64,000 bases of DNA from Hoeflea sp. (GCF_030682515.1 NZ_JAUXOD010000064.1:1-64000); one strand, 5' to 3'. Numbered from the stretch's first letter, positions 1-9,976 are shown. Made by a program: numbers and translations. Notes: a model not told the origin generated them from the letters alone.

Positions 1-399
1 CGTCGCGTCGGCAATGATCTGGCGGGCAAAGGGGAAGAGAATGCGCGGGCATTCGATGAACAGCAGTGGCAGCATGTGCTCCTGCGGGAAATTGGCGACG
101 CGGAAGACGCCGCCATAGACCAGTTCGACATTGAAGACGACCGCATCACCGGCCTTGGCTTCGGCGCTCATGGTCAGCAGAACATCGAATTCCGTTTCGC
201 TGATCGGATTGGCGTTGACATTGACGTTGATGTTGATGTTCGGCGCCTTTTCGCGCGGGCCGAGCGATTTGGGCGCACCCGGATTCTCGAAAGACAGATC
301 CTTGATGTATTGCGCCAGGACATTCAACGTCGCCGCTCCGCCATTGCCCTTGGAATCCGTCGCTGCCGCGTCGCCGTTGTCGGTTGTCGTCTTTGCCAT
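1..399 (-). CDS. secB: Protein-export chaperone SecB (3' end cut by window edge)
   Basis: SecB is the cytoplasmic tetrameric chaperone that keeps preproteins unfolded and passes them to SecA. Translating the minus strand from the ATG at 397-399 gives 133 codons, open to the window edge. It has an acidic low-complexity N-terminus, then the family core: an [14 protein letters not shown] strand, [12 protein letters not shown], and [16 protein letters not shown], which lines the substrate groove. SecB is usually about 150-165 residues, so some 20-30 C-terminal residues lie outside. fxsA is the next gene upstream on the same strand after about 80 bp, as in other Rhizobiales. The family is certain; only the missing end is unknown. 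Confidence 0.93.
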   Translation of the reverse strand, partial: MAKTTTDNGDAAATDSKGNGGAATLNVLAQYIKDLSFENPGAPKSLGPREKAPNININVNVNANPISETEFDVLLTMSAEAKAGDAVVFNVELVYGGVFRVANFPQEHMLPLLFIECPRILFPFARQIIADAT

Positions 400-480
400 G
401 AGGCTCTTCCCTGTTTTTCATCCGCCTGAGCGGTCGTCCGGAAAATTGTCCGGGCATGGGCTAGCATTTCGTCGCCCGGC

Positions 481-1050
481 TTACAACCCGTTTGCACGGC
501 CTCCGCCTTGCGCGCCGGGCTCCTTGTCGGGTTTTGACAGCCTGTCGCGGTCGTCCGACCAGGGTGAGGATGCGTCGGTGTGACGCCGGAATTCATCCTG
601 ATCGAGATCGACCACGCCGTCGGGGCCCATCCCGCCGTCTGCAGCCATGCCCGAAGCCCGCGTCCCGGCCTCGAAGCCCGAGGCCATCGTCGTGACCACG
701 ATCCGGTCCTTGACGCTGCGCCAGAGGAAGTCCCGGACGGCTGGCACGAACAGCAGGAAGCCGAGCGTATCGGTGACGAAGCCGGGGGTGAGCAGCAGCA
801 CCCCGGCGATCAGGATCATCACCCCGTGCACGAGATCGCGGCCCGGAATCCGATTCGCCCGCATTTCCTGATTGATCCGGTTGAACAGGCCGATCCCCTG
901 CCACCTCAACAAAAGAGTTCCGATGATGGCGGTGAGAAGCACCATGCCCAGTGTCGCCCAGACGCCAATCTGCCCGCCGATCACCACGAACACCGCGATT
1001 TCGGCCATCGGGACGATGAGCAGGAGAAACGGAATCAGGGAAAATCGCAT
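481..1050 (-). CDS. fxsA: FxsA family membrane protein
   Basis: This is a 189-residue inner-membrane protein of the FxsA family, named for suppression of F-plasmid exclusion of phage T7; its normal cell role is unclear. Three hydrophobic segments lie at about residues 5-22, 28-48 and 76-104, with the conserved LLTPGFVTDTLGFLL stretch in the last. After residue 120 the tail is hydrophilic and Asp/Arg-rich. I start at the ATG at 1048-1050, where the first membrane segment begins directly. The frame stays open to 1116, but that 22-residue extension is not FxsA-like. It lies divergent to the Tim44-like gene and just upstream of secB. Confidence 0.88.
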   Translation of the reverse strand: MRFSLIPFLLLIVPMAEIAVFVVIGGQIGVWATLGMVLLTAIIGTLLLRWQGIGLFNRINQEMRANRIPGRDLVHGVMILIAGVLLLTPGFVTDTLGFLLFVPAVRDFLWRSVKDRIVVTTMASGFEAGTRASGMAADGGMGPDGVVDLDQDEFRRHTDASSPWSDDRDRLSKPDKEPGAQGGGRANGL

Positions 1051-1181
1051 GGTAAGGTGTCCGCAACCGGGCCTGCCCGTGTATACAGGCTGTGTGAAAT
1101 AGAATGATGCGACCATTTGAATGATCGGCTCTTGGGGATTATATGCATCCTGAGCAATGATGAAACTGAAAGAAGGCGGGA

Positions 1182-1883
1182 ATGGGTTCCTTTGATTTTG
1201 TGACGTTCTTCTTTTTTGTGGCGGCGGTGATCATATTCATCCAGCTGCGGTCGGTGCTTGGCAAGCGGACCGGGAGCGAGCGCCCGCCACGCGAGTTGGC
1301 ACGCCGCGACCAGTCGCCTGCCGCAGAAGGGATTGACGATCCGAAAGTCGTCACGCTGCCGCGCCGGGGCCGAGAATCAGCCGACCCTGACCTGTTTGCA
1401 GCAGTTGATGCCTATGCCGACCCGGGCAGCGACCTCAACAAGGGACTCCGCGACGTCGTCACCGCCGATCCGTCCTTCAATCCCAAGGAATTTGTCGCCG
1501 GCGCCACCACCGCCTACGAGATGATCGTGTCGGCCTTTGCCGAAGGCGATCGCAAGACCTTGAAGGGGCTCTTGTCCCGCGACGTCTTTGACGGTTTTGT
1601 CTCGGCCATCGATGAGCGGGAGAAGCGCGGCGAAACCGTTCGCTCCAACTTTGTCGGCATTGAAAAGGCGGGCATCATCCAGGCCGAAATGAAGGGCGCG
1701 GAAGCCAACATCACGCTCAGGATCGTCAGCCAGTTGATCTCCGCCACCCTCGACAAGGACGGCGAGGTCATCGAGGGCGATCTGGTCGAGGTTACCGACG
1801 TCAATGATGTCTGGACCTTTGCCCGCGACACCCGCTCGCGCGATCCGAACTGGCGCCTGATCGCGACGGAAGCCGATCAGTAA
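1182..1883 (+). CDS. Tim44-like domain membrane protein
   Basis: This 233-residue protein has one N-terminal membrane anchor (about residues 3-23, Phe-rich), a charged Pro/Arg linker, and a Tim44/MRPL45-like domain from about residue 85 to the end. In mitochondria this domain tethers Hsp70 to the import channel; bacterial versions are membrane-anchored and their task is not settled. The region around FNPKEFVAGATTAYEMIV and the RDVFDGF helix matches the family. Its stop overlaps the mltA start by one base (TAATG), so the two are probably translationally coupled. Placement opposite secB/fxsA is typical of the order and fits an envelope or protein-sorting role. Confidence 0.85.
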   Translation: MGSFDFVTFFFFVAAVIIFIQLRSVLGKRTGSERPPRELARRDQSPAAEGIDDPKVVTLPRRGRESADPDLFAAVDAYADPGSDLNKGLRDVVTADPSFNPKEFVAGATTAYEMIVSAFAEGDRKTLKGLLSRDVFDGFVSAIDEREKRGETVRSNFVGIEKAGIIQAEMKGAEANITLRIVSQLISATLDKDGEVIEGDLVEVTDVNDVWTFARDTRSRDPNWRLIATEADQ

Positions 1884-3004
1884 TGGACCTGACGCTCAGC
1901 CGGGAGGAGTTCTCCACGCTTCCCGGCTGGGCGGATGATAAGCTGGCGCCGGCATTCGCCGCGTTCCGCCGTTCCGCCGGACACGCCCTCCACACCGCCC
2001 CCTACCGGACCGGATCGCTTGGCCTGGAGCATGATGAAATTGCGCCAGCCTATGCGGCGGCCTGGGCGGAATCCGGCTCAGTGTCGGATCGCAGGGCCCG
2101 CGACTTCTTCGAGACCTGGTTCCGGCCGGTGGAAGTCTCTCCCGATACCGGGCGGGGATTGGTGACCGGCTATTACGAGCCGGAGGTCGATGTCAGCGAC
2201 AGGCCGGACGCCCGCTACCGGTTTCCCTTCCTGCGCCAGCCGGAGAACCTGATCAAGGTTCCCGATTCCGACAGTCCTCCCCCCGGCATCCCGGCCGGCT
2301 TCGCCTTCATGCTGAGCGCTCAGGACGCCGTAACGCCCTGCCCCGACCGGCAGGCGATTGAATCCGGCGCCTTCGCGGGCCAGGGACTCGAAATCGCCTG
2401 GGCCGCATCCAGGGCGGATGTGTTCTTCGCCCATGTCCAGGGCTGCGCGCGGCTCTGTTTTGCCGATGGAAGCGTCAAACGGGTCACCTATGCCGCCAAG
2501 AGCGGCCACCCTTTCACCGGAATCGGCCGCTTGCTGGTCGAGCGCGGCGAGATCAGTGCCGAGACCGTGTCCATGGCGGCCATCCGCGACTGGCTTGCCG
2601 TCGACGCCGACCGGGCCGAGCGGCTGATGTGGGAGAACCGGTCCTACATTTTCTTCCGGGAAGCCAATGTCGAGGATGAGCGCCTGGGTCCGGTGGCCGC
2701 CGCCAAGGTTCCGCTCGAGCCCGGACGCTCTCTCGCTGTCGATCGCCGTATCCACAGCTTCGGCACGCCGGTCTTTGTTATGGCAGAGGGACTTGTGGAT
2801 TTTGATGCGTCGCGGCCGTTTCAGCGGCTGATGATCGCCCAGGACACCGGCACGGCGATCGTCGGACCGGTCCGCGGCGATCTGTTCGCAGGGTCGGGAC
2901 CCGCGGCCGGCGACAAGGCCGGATCGATCAAGGCCGCAGCCCGGTTCGTCATCCTGGCTCCGGCCGGATCCCTGATCGCAAGGCGGGCCGGCCATGAGCG
3001 ATGA
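1883..3004 (+). CDS. mltA: MltA-type lytic murein transglycosylase
   Basis: MltA cleaves the MurNAc-GlcNAc bond of peptidoglycan to form 1,6-anhydro ends. The 373-residue product has the MltA insert domain (GYYEP at about 97-101, then an aromatic-rich middle ending in WENRSYIFF) and a C-terminal 3D double-psi barrel (AQDTGTAIVGPVRGD) with conserved Asp321 and Asp333, which would include the catalytic acid. Oddly, the N-terminus is hydrophilic: no signal peptide or lipobox is visible, and no in-frame start lies upstream before the Tim44 stop. Either export uses another route or the start is mis-set. It overlaps the Smr gene downstream by 11 bp. Confidence 0.88.
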   Translation: MDLTLSREEFSTLPGWADDKLAPAFAAFRRSAGHALHTAPYRTGSLGLEHDEIAPAYAAAWAESGSVSDRRARDFFETWFRPVEVSPDTGRGLVTGYYEPEVDVSDRPDARYRFPFLRQPENLIKVPDSDSPPPGIPAGFAFMLSAQDAVTPCPDRQAIESGAFAGQGLEIAWAASRADVFFAHVQGCARLCFADGSVKRVTYAAKSGHPFTGIGRLLVERGEISAETVSMAAIRDWLAVDADRAERLMWENRSYIFFREANVEDERLGPVAAAKVPLEPGRSLAVDRRIHSFGTPVFVMAEGLVDFDASRPFQRLMIAQDTGTAIVGPVRGDLFAGSGPAAGDKAGSIKAAARFVILAPAGSLIARRAGHER

Positions 3005-3542
3005 CAAGTCCAGACTGAGCCATGAGGACCGGATCATCTGGGCGCGCGTCGCCCGCACGATCGACGCCTTTCCCGGCAAGCAGGTCGAGGAAGATGACTG
3101 GTTCGCCGTCGAGTCCGCTCCCGAACCGCCGCCTCCGCCTGAAACCAAGGCCAAGCGGCCGCAGTCTATCCTGGCTCTCAACCAGCCCTCCAGGCCCCGG
3201 CCGCATCCGATCGAAAAGCCGGTCATCCGCAAGCTGGCCCGCGGCAGGCTGCCGATCGACGGCCGCATCGACCTCCATGGCCTCACCCAGAGCGAGGCCC
3301 ACAACCTGTTGTTCGGCTTCCTCGCCCGCGCCCATGAACGCGGGCTCAGGCATGTTCTGGTCATCACTGGCAAGGGCGCATCGAGGGGCAGTGAAGGCGT
3401 GCTCAAGCGGATTGTTCCGGACTGGCTCGGCAAGCCCGAATTCCGCTTCCTGATTTCAGGCTATGAGGACGCCGCGCGCAGCCATGGTGGCGACGGCGCG
3501 CTCTACATTCGCCTGCGCAGGGAAAGGGGCAACCCGAGATGA
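2994..3542 (+). CDS. Smr/MutS2-type DNA-binding nuclease domain protein
   Basis: This 182-residue protein has a disordered, Pro-rich N-terminal half and a C-terminal Smr domain from about residue 88. Both Smr signatures are present: the LHGLT motif at 94-98 and TGKG at 125-128. Smr domains bind or nick branched DNA or RNA; the physiological target of the stand-alone rhizobial form is not known. The start overlaps the mltA end by 11 bp and the end overlaps the XRE gene by 4 bp, making a tightly packed operon Tim44-mltA-smr-XRE. Confidence 0.88.
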   Translation: MSDDKSRLSHEDRIIWARVARTIDAFPGKQVEEDDWFAVESAPEPPPPPETKAKRPQSILALNQPSRPRPHPIEKPVIRKLARGRLPIDGRIDLHGLTQSEAHNLLFGFLARAHERGLRHVLVITGKGASRGSEGVLKRIVPDWLGKPEFRFLISGYEDAARSHGGDGALYIRLRRERGNPR

Positions 3543-3964
3543 CGCCGTTCGGGGAGGCTGTCCGCCGCCTGCGCGCCGAACGCGGCGTCACCCAGCGCCA
3601 GATGGCGAGCGCGCTCGGCGTCTCGCCCGCCTATTTGTCCGCGCTCGAGCACGGCAACCGCTCCGAGCCCAGCTGGGAGTTCATCCAGCGTGTGATCGGC
3701 TATTTCAACATCATCTGGGACGAGGCCGAGGAATTGCAGATGCTGGGCGGTCTGTCCCGGCCGAAGGTGACCATAGATACGTCCGGTCTGTCGCCGAAAG
3801 CGACGGAAATTGCCAACAGGCTGGCCCTGGCGATCGGTCACCTCGACGGGGCGGCGCTTGAGCAGATCGGAGCGCTGATTGAAGCCTCCGCCACGCGGAT
3901 GGACCCGTCTGCCTCCGACCGGATGGCGCGCCGGCGCAGGAAAAACCCCTCCCGGCGGCTCTGA
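3539..3964 (+). CDS. XRE family helix-turn-helix regulator
   Basis: This 141-residue DNA-binding protein has an N-terminal HTH_3/XRE domain (about residues 4-60; QRQMASALGVSPAYLSALEHG is the helix-turn-helix). An alpha-helical segment follows, with a strongly basic Arg-rich tail (RMARRRRKNPSRRL). It is the last gene of the Tim44-mltA-smr run and overlaps smr by 4 bp, so it is probably co-transcribed. Target genes are unknown. It converges on the DUF1402 gene with only 28 bp between the stops. Confidence 0.87.
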   Translation: MTPFGEAVRRLRAERGVTQRQMASALGVSPAYLSALEHGNRSEPSWEFIQRVIGYFNIIWDEAEELQMLGGLSRPKVTIDTSGLSPKATEIANRLALAIGHLDGAALEQIGALIEASATRMDPSASDRMARRRRKNPSRRL

Positions 3965-3992
3965 GTGTCAGGCAGCTTGGCGGGGATGCCGA

Positions 3993-5000
3993 TCAGCGAT
4001 CGATGATGGCGCGCAGTTCGTCTTCATGGGTGTTGACCAGCCAGCCATAGTAATTTTCGCTTGGATATTTCGGCTTCAGGCCCTGGCTCTTGCGTTTCCG
4101 GTTTTCTTCAGCCAGCGCTTGCGCCCGGCGCTCCGGATTTCCGATATTGTACAGGGTGGATGTCAGGCCGGGATTGCCGGAAATGTCGAAGCCGGCAATC
4201 TCGCGGTAATTCTCGATGGAATCGACGATTGTCGCGGCCATGTAGGCGAGCGTCGAATCCGGATCCATGATGGCCTTGTAGACTTCGGCCGCATTGCCGG
4301 GATTGAGCTTTCTCAGTCTGGAAACCTTGGAAACCCGGTCGGTGTGGGTGAGCGCGGTCAACGGGTTGAGCTGGCCCAGACCAAAGGACTGTCCCGCAAA
4401 GAACGGCTGGAAGAACACCGCGCCGAACCGGTCATCCGGATAGGATCTGTCCGCCACTTTCCTGCCGCGGAACTTCTTTTCCCAGACCGCTTCGCGGCAG
4501 GTCCAGAGCCTGGCCGAATCGGACTCCGCATCGCAGTCGTCAAATTCGGGCCGCTTGATGAAATCGACGACGGACTCGCCCTTGTGCTCGAAGCGGAACC
4601 GCTCTCCGGCATAGGAGATCGCCTTGACGTAGTAGGTCTGGAGGTGGTCATAGGCGTCGACATTGTAGGTGTGCTCGCCCACCAGCGCGCCGACAATGTG
4701 GATCGGGTCGATGCCATAGAGCTTCGACACCTTGACGATCTTCTGCCTCAGATTTTTGTCATCGGCGATCAGATCGCGAATTCTCTCGTATTTTGCATCG
4801 AAGGTGGATTTCGTCGCCTGGGTGCGCCGTTTCGAGGCGGCCGGAATCTCCGGCTGGCTGGCATTGCGGTTGCCCGGCGGCACCATTTCCGCCGAGACGG
4901 CCTCAGGCGCCTGCGCCAAGCTCAAGGTGAGCGCGATCAGGATCGCCGTCACGGATCTGAGCTTGCGACTGGGCACGATAAGGGTCCTTTCCAAAAGCAT
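3993..5000 (-). CDS. DUF1402 family exported protein, lysozyme-like fold
   Basis: This 335-residue protein has an N-terminal hydrophobic segment ending in AVSA (residues 34-37), consistent with a signal peptide and periplasmic location. The body matches rhizobial DUF1402 proteins. YGIDPIHIVGALVGEHTYN and GLGQLNPLTAL resemble lysozyme/lytic transglycosylase folds, in which a Glu after 'GA' would be the acid and the second motif lines the groove. Enzyme activity is inference only. It lies downstream of hslU on the same strand with a 71 bp gap, the usual rhizobial location. Confidence 0.8.
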   Translation of the reverse strand: MLLERTLIVPSRKLRSVTAILIALTLSLAQAPEAVSAEMVPPGNRNASQPEIPAASKRRTQATKSTFDAKYERIRDLIADDKNLRQKIVKVSKLYGIDPIHIVGALVGEHTYNVDAYDHLQTYYVKAISYAGERFRFEHKGESVVDFIKRPEFDDCDAESDSARLWTCREAVWEKKFRGRKVADRSYPDDRFGAVFFQPFFAGQSFGLGQLNPLTALTHTDRVSKVSRLRKLNPGNAAEVYKAIMDPDSTLAYMAATIVDSIENYREIAGFDISGNPGLTSTLYNIGNPERRAQALAEENRKRKSQGLKPKYPSENYYGWLVNTHEDELRAIIDR

Positions 5001-5071
5001 CGCCAGATCCCGGACCCGGCCAGGCGGCGGGCTTCGTCCTGGAGGAGCTACGCAAACCGTGTCATCGCGGA

Positions 5072-6379
5072 CTAGAGGATGAAACGCGAAAGGTCGGTGT
5101 TCTGCGCAAGATCGCCAACATGGTCTCGGACATAGTCCGAATCAATTGTGATTGTCGAGCCCGGCTGATCCGGCGCATTGAAAGAAATCTCGTCGAGCAC
5201 GCGCTCCATCACGGTCTGCAGACGCCGTGCGCCGATGTTCTCGATGCTCGAATTGAGGTGCACGGCAACCTCGGCCAGCGCATCGATGGCATCCTCGGTG
5301 AAGGCCAGTGTCAGGTTCTCGGTGGCCATCAGGGCCACGTATTGCTTGATCAGGCTCGCTTCTGTTTCCGTGAGGATGCGGCGGAAGTCATCCTTGCCCA
5401 GTGCCCTCAGCTCAACCCGGATCGGCAACCGGCCCTGCAGCTCGGGCAGCAGATCCGACGGCTTGGAGACATGAAAGGCGCCGGAGGCGATAAACAAAAT
5501 GTGATCCGTTTTGACCGGTCCGTACTTGGTGGCGACCGTCGTGCCCTCGACCAGCGGCAGCAGATCCCGCTGCACGCCCTCGCGGGAGACGCCTGCCCCC
5601 ATGCCGCCTTCGCGCGACGCGATCTTGTCGATCTCGTCGATGAAGACAATGCCGTCATCCTGGGCGGATTTCAACGCCTCCTGCTGGATCTGCTCCATGT
5701 CGAGAAGCTTGTCGGATTCGTCGTTGATCAGCGAGGCGTAGGACTCGCGCACCGTCGTCCTGATCTTCCGGGTCCGGCCGCCCATCGCCTTGCCGAACAG
5801 GTCGCCGATATTCAGAACGCCGACATTGGCGCCCGGCATGCCGGGCAGCTCGAACTGCGGCATGCCCGAAGACGTGTCGGCGACCTCGATCTCGATGTCC
5901 TTGTCGTCGAGCAGCCCATCGCGCAATTTCTTGCGGAACGAATCGCGCGTGCCGGGAGATGCGGTGTTGCCCACCAGCGCGTCGAGAACCCGCTCTTCCG
6001 CATTGAGCCGCGCCTTGGCTTCCACCTCGCCGCGCTTGCGGTCCCTGACCAGCGTGATGCCCACTTCCACCAGGTCCCGGATGATCTGTTCGACGTCGCG
6101 GCCGACATAGCCCACCTCGGTGAACTTGGTGGCCTCGACCTTGACGAAGGGCGCACCGGCCAGCCGCGCCAGGCGGCGGGAGATCTCGGTCTTGCCGACG
6201 CCGGTCGGTCCGATCATCAGGATGTTCTTGGGCATCACCTCTTCGCGCAGCAGGCCGTCGAGTTGCTGCCGCCGCCAGCGGTTCCTGAGCGCGATCGCGA
6301 CAGCCCGCTTGGCGTCGTGCTGGCCGATGATGAACCGGTCAAGTTCGCTGACCGTTTCGCGGGGGGAAAAATTGCTCAT
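5072..6379 (-). CDS. hslU: HslU ATPase of the HslVU protease
   Basis: HslU is the AAA+ unfoldase that feeds proteins to the HslV peptidase in the cytoplasm. The 435-residue product is full length. It has an N-terminal substrate-handling helix, Walker A GPTGVGKT at 57-64, the I-domain with acidic inserts, Walker B with [10 protein letters not shown], and the sensor/arginine-finger region. It ends in DLSRFIL, the C-terminal tail that docks into HslV. It is separated from hslV by two genes on the same strand, with only 7 bp to the membrane-protein gene upstream, so all four are probably one transcript. Confidence 0.97.
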   Translation of the reverse strand: MSNFSPRETVSELDRFIIGQHDAKRAVAIALRNRWRRQQLDGLLREEVMPKNILMIGPTGVGKTEISRRLARLAGAPFVKVEATKFTEVGYVGRDVEQIIRDLVEVGITLVRDRKRGEVEAKARLNAEERVLDALVGNTASPGTRDSFRKKLRDGLLDDKDIEIEVADTSSGMPQFELPGMPGANVGVLNIGDLFGKAMGGRTRKIRTTVRESYASLINDESDKLLDMEQIQQEALKSAQDDGIVFIDEIDKIASREGGMGAGVSREGVQRDLLPLVEGTTVATKYGPVKTDHILFIASGAFHVSKPSDLLPELQGRLPIRVELRALGKDDFRRILTETEASLIKQYVALMATENLTLAFTEDAIDALAEVAVHLNSSIENIGARRLQTVMERVLDEISFNAPDQPGSTITIDSDYVRDHVGDLAQNTDLSRFIL

Positions 6380-6386
6380 GTCGGGA

Positions 6387-7553
6387 TCATGCCTTTATCG
6401 GGGGAAGCCTGTTCAACAGCGATGTGGGAAGAAGCGGGCGGATTATCAAGCGGCGGATGCGCTGCCATCCCGCGCCGAACAGGATGACGATGGCCCCGAC
6501 CGCGATCAGAATCAACGCGAAAGGCGGGATCCCGGTCGTGTTGGCCGCGTCGTTGACGAGGTAATAGATCCCAACCGAGCCGAAATAGGCCAGCGTCGGC
6601 GCCAGCAGCGACCGCCGGTCGATGGCCAGCGCCACCAGCACGAACATCGCCATCATCAGGCCAAGCAGGATGCCGGCGGTCATCCCCGGCTCTATCTGGC
6701 CCGACAGCACCTCCTGGCCGGTTGCCAGGATGAACAGCGGGTGAACAAGCAGCGGCGCGGAGACCACATGCAGCCAGAAGGCGCAGTCCGACCACACCGT
6801 CTGCCGTTCGCGGTCGCGCAGATCGAGCATCACGGCGACAGCGAAGACGATCAGGCCGCAGACCAGGGGCACCGCCAGCGCATTTGAAATCACCTCGGCC
6901 AGCTGATCGGGCGCGGGCGCCGCCATCGCGCCGCTGGTCATGCGGTCATGATAGACGAGCACCGCGCCCAGGAACGCCAGGCCGGTTGCGGCGACGGCGA
7001 TGACCGCGGCCAGGACCGGGACCTTGAAGCGGACAAAGTAGAGGATCGCCGCGGCGATCATGCCGCCGCCGAGGATCAGCCCGATCGGCCAGGCATCGGC
7101 CCGCAGTGCCAGCACGGAAAACGCGTTGAGCGTGTCGGGCAGAGTGAACCGCGAGCCGATGAAGTCGACGAGCATCGACAGGGCGGCGGCGCTGAACACC
7201 AGGGCGAGCAGGGTGCTCGACAGCCGCATCCGCTTCTGCCGCGTGACAATCTCGGCCACGATCCAGCTTGCCACCGCCAGGATCGGCGCAATGGCGAGGT
7301 TATCCCCGGGGAAGACGGCTTGCAGCGCGAACAGGGCGCCGGAAAACAGCAGCACGATGCCGACGGTGACGAAGATGTCGTTGCCGCCGCCCACCAGACG
7401 CATCTGGTCATCGACCGAAAGCGAGGGTGCGGCGCGGGAAGCCCCGCGTCCGGACCCGTCGGTCTCGCTGGCCAGCGCCAGCAGCGCATCGCGTTGCTGG
7501 GGTCTGAGAATCCCCTGGAGAACCGCGCGCTCGAGCGTTGTTTCGTCGATCAT
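6387..7553 (-). CDS. Polytopic membrane protein, DUF2157-like
   Basis: This 388-residue protein has a soluble N-terminal helix pair (about residues 1-50; [21 protein letters not shown] resembles the leader of DUF2157 proteins) followed by roughly ten hydrophobic segments to the C-terminus. No catalytic motif was recognised. It overlaps the GNAT gene upstream by 4 bp (ATGA type) and is 7 bp from hslU, so it is embedded in the hslV-GNAT-hslU operon. I recall only the GNAT gene at this place in well-known rhizobia, so the insertion may be lineage-specific. Function unknown; a role in sensing or protecting the membrane under heat or protein stress is speculation from context. Confidence 0.8.
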   Translation of the reverse strand: MIDETTLERAVLQGILRPQQRDALLALASETDGSGRGASRAAPSLSVDDQMRLVGGGNDIFVTVGIVLLFSGALFALQAVFPGDNLAIAPILAVASWIVAEIVTRQKRMRLSSTLLALVFSAAALSMLVDFIGSRFTLPDTLNAFSVLALRADAWPIGLILGGGMIAAAILYFVRFKVPVLAAVIAVAATGLAFLGAVLVYHDRMTSGAMAAPAPDQLAEVISNALAVPLVCGLIVFAVAVMLDLRDRERQTVWSDCAFWLHVVSAPLLVHPLFILATGQEVLSGQIEPGMTAGILLGLMMAMFVLVALAIDRRSLLAPTLAYFGSVGIYYLVNDAANTTGIPPFALILIAVGAIVILFGAGWQRIRRLIIRPLLPTSLLNRLPPIKA

Positions 7554-8122
7554 GCGGGTGTCCTGTCGTTGGGTGCTGCATCAGTTGCGGCAAATTTCAT
7601 GATCAGCGTGGCCTTCGCCCCGTCGCCGCCGGGCTCGGGCGAGACCATGAGCGGCCGGAACCCGGCCTTCTCATAGGCACGGACCGCCCGGCCATTGGCG
7701 GCATCGGGATTGATGAGGATGCAGTCGTGGCCTTCTGCGAGGAGCAGGTCGACAAACGCCTTGAGCGCCGCGCTGCCGATGCCCTTGGAAACATCGGCAG
7801 CGTCGCCGATCGACAGGTCGACGCCGACGCTCTCGGCCGGCACCTCCCGCAGCCAGGGCGCCTCGGTCAACCACGGCTCGCGCAGGGCGTCAGCGATGAT
7901 CCAGGACTGGATATAGCCTACGACCCGGCCGTCGAGCAGTATCAGGAACGGCCGGGTCGAATCCCTGCCCTCGACCATGTCGCGGATGTGGGCCAGTTCC
8001 GTCTCCCATGCCTTGCCCCACCATTCCTGCCAGTGCGGTGTCTTCAACCAGCCCTCTAGCAGGGAGAAGTCGTCGGGCGTGACCGGCCGGAAACCAAGCC
8101 GGGCGGGATCAATCGAGCTCAA
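7550..8122 (-). CDS. GNAT family N-acetyltransferase
   Basis: This 190-residue acetyltransferase uses acetyl-CoA to acetylate an amine. The pyrophosphate-binding motif A lies at about 113-120 (KGIGSAAL), followed by the [19 protein letters not shown] motif B segment. An early H-W-W region (PHWQEWWG) is typical of the aminoglycoside 6'-acetyltransferase/siderophore-like Acetyltransf_8 branch. The real substrate is unknown, and resistance should not be inferred from this similarity. It overlaps the end of hslV by 14 bp and the membrane-protein gene by 4 bp. Confidence 0.85.
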   Translation of the reverse strand: MSSIDPARLGFRPVTPDDFSLLEGWLKTPHWQEWWGKAWETELAHIRDMVEGRDSTRPFLILLDGRVVGYIQSWIIADALREPWLTEAPWLREVPAESVGVDLSIGDAADVSKGIGSAALKAFVDLLLAEGHDCILINPDAANGRAVRAYEKAGFRPLMVSPEPGGDGAKATLIMKFAATDAAPNDRTPA

Positions 8123-8669
8123 GGGTTTCGATCACGATGTTGGAATTGGTGTAGACGCAGATGTCGCCGGCGATTTCCATCGCGCGGCGCGCGATCTCCT
8201 CCGCACTCCTGTCCGTGTCCATCAGCGCTCGGGCGGCGGCGTAGGCGTAATTGCCGCCCGAGCCGATGGCCATGGTGCCATGTTCGGGTTCCAGCACATC
8301 GCCATTGCCGGTGATCGCCAGCGTCACCGTCTTGTCCGCCACCAGCATCATCGCCTCGAGCCGCCTCAGATAGCGGTCGGTGCGCCAGTCCTTGGCCAGT
8401 TCCACGGCGGCGCGGGTCAGCTGGCCCTGATACTGTTCGAGCTTGGCCTCGAGCCGCTCAAGCAGCGTGAAGGCGTCGGCCGTGGCGCCGGCAAACCCGG
8501 CAATCACCGAATCGTCCTTGCCGATCCGGCGGACCTTGCGCGCATTGCCCTTCATCACGGTCTGGCCCAGGCTCACCTGTCCGTCGCCCGCCATCACCAC
8601 CTGATTGCCCTTGCGGACGGTGATGATGGTGGTCGCGTGCATCGCGCCAAAGGGATTGTGCTCGCCCAT
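8109..8669 (-). CDS. hslV: HslV peptidase of the HslVU protease
   Basis: HslV is the proteasome-like peptidase ring that degrades proteins unfolded by HslU. The product has 186 residues, and the catalytic N-terminal threonine is Thr13 (after H-A, start of TTIITVRKG), so a 12-residue propeptide must be removed. GDGQVS and the [10 protein letters not shown] segment are standard. The ATG at 8667-8669 follows a purine-rich ribosome site (AAGGAAAGGA). It leads the four-gene minus-strand operon ending in hslU and is divergent from hisB. Confidence 0.96.
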   Translation of the reverse strand: MGEHNPFGAMHATTIITVRKGNQVVMAGDGQVSLGQTVMKGNARKVRRIGKDDSVIAGFAGATADAFTLLERLEAKLEQYQGQLTRAAVELAKDWRTDRYLRRLEAMMLVADKTVTLAITGNGDVLEPEHGTMAIGSGGNYAYAAARALMDTDRSAEEIARRAMEIAGDICVYTNSNIVIETLELD

Positions 8670-8851
8670 GGGGCATCCTTTCCTTCAAGCGGCGGCAAGC
8701 CGCACTGTCTCGGTGTCAACTCTATGTAAGCCTGCGGGATGCGATTGCAAATCGTCGCTTCTGTCTAACGCCGGCATCAGACCAAAGCCATCTGGATATT
8801 TGCCCTGCGGACTGGTAATGACCCCGCGAAAGCCTTGCTTGGAGACCGCTG

Positions 8852-9460
8852 ATGGCCCAGACCGAAACCGCGCGCGCCGCCGCTGTCGCCCGCAAGACCA
8901 ACGAAACCGACATCTCCGTGTCCCTGTCGGTGGACGGCACGGGGACAGGGTCGATTTCGACGGGAGTCGGGTTCTTCGACCACATGCTCGAGCAACTCTG
9001 CCGGCATTCGCTCATCGACCTCGACGTCAAGGCCAAGGGCGATCTGCACATCGACGATCACCACACGGTGGAAGACACCGGCATCGCCATCGGCCAGGCG
9101 CTGGCCAAGGCGCTCGGCGACCGCAAGGGCATCACCCGCTACGCCTCCCTGGATCTGGCGATGGACGAGACCCTGACCAGGGCCGCCATCGACATTTCCG
9201 GGCGGCCATTCCTGGTCTGGGACGTGGCCTTCACCGCGCCCAAGATCGGGACCTTCGACACCGAGCTGGTGCGCGAATTCTTCCAGGCCCTGGCGCAGCA
9301 TGGCGGCATCACCCTGCATGTGACAAATATCTACGGCGCCAACAGCCATCACATCGCCGAGACCTGCTTCAAGGCCGTGGCCCGGATCCTGCGCACGGCC
9401 TGCGAAGTCGATCCACGGCAGAAGGACCGGATCCCCTCGACCAAGGGATCGCTGGCCTGA
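8852..9460 (+). CDS. hisB: Imidazoleglycerol-phosphate dehydratase
   Basis: HisB dehydrates imidazole glycerol phosphate, the seventh step in histidine synthesis. The 202-residue product is the monofunctional form without the phosphatase domain of enterics. The two manganese-binding histidine clusters are visible: FFDHML and DDHHTVED in the first half, [10 protein letters not shown] in the second. The start follows a GGAG site. It opens the cluster hisB-DUF2628-hisH-hisA-hisF-hisE, all co-directional with small gaps. Confidence 0.97.
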   Translation: MAQTETARAAAVARKTNETDISVSLSVDGTGTGSISTGVGFFDHMLEQLCRHSLIDLDVKAKGDLHIDDHHTVEDTGIAIGQALAKALGDRKGITRYASLDLAMDETLTRAAIDISGRPFLVWDVAFTAPKIGTFDTELVREFFQALAQHGGITLHVTNIYGANSHHIAETCFKAVARILRTACEVDPRQKDRIPSTKGSLA

Positions 9461-9493
9461 ACCCGGACTCTTGGCCGAACGGAGATTGTCGTC

Positions 9494-9976
9494 ATGACCA
9501 CCTATCTTGTCCTGGCCAGCCCCGGTGCGCGCACGCCCGATGAGCGGTCCGTCGTGATCGCCGACCGGTTCGCTTTTCTTGCCTTCATCGCGCCGGTGAT
9601 CTGGCTGCTGTTCAACCGGCTGTGGCTCGAAGCCATCGCCGCGGCCCTGGTGACGGTTGCGGCGGGGTTGCTCGCGGGAAGCGGCGGTCAGCCGGTGCTT
9701 GCCCTTGCCATCGGGCTTGGCCTGCAACTGATCACCGCGCTCGAGGGCCGCAACTGGCGCGTGGCGGCCCTGCAGCGCCGCGGCTGGAGGCTGGTAGACG
9801 TGGTCGAAACCGAGGACAAGGACACCGCCTTCGAAATTCATGCAGCCCATGCCCTCAGGCATGCGACCTCGCCCCTGCCCGCGAGCCCCCGGTCATACCG
9901 TCTGCCCCTGATGCCGGGCCGTCCGGGCGTCGGCGAAACCGGCTCCATCGGGTTGGTGCCGGTCGAAAGGAATTGA
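9494..9976 (+). CDS. DUF2628 domain membrane protein
   Basis: This 160-residue protein has three hydrophobic segments at about residues 25-41, 45-62 and 67-82, followed by a soluble part with [16 protein letters not shown], which is characteristic of DUF2628. Function unknown. It sits between hisB and hisH with gaps of 33 and 5 bp, a position seen in other Rhizobiaceae, and is probably just co-transcribed with the his genes. Confidence 0.82.
   Translation: MTTYLVLASPGARTPDERSVVIADRFAFLAFIAPVIWLLFNRLWLEAIAAALVTVAAGLLAGSGGQPVLALAIGLGLQLITALEGRNWRVAALQRRGWRLVDVVETEDKDTAFEIHAAHALRHATSPLPASPRSYRLPLMPGRPGVGETGSIGLVPVERN

Noticed and set aside
8670..8851. Heat-shock sigma (RpoH) promoter before hslV
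   Set aside because: A TTTGCAA / CTTACATA pair can be drawn on the minus strand but it departs too far from the alphaproteobacterial consensus to report.
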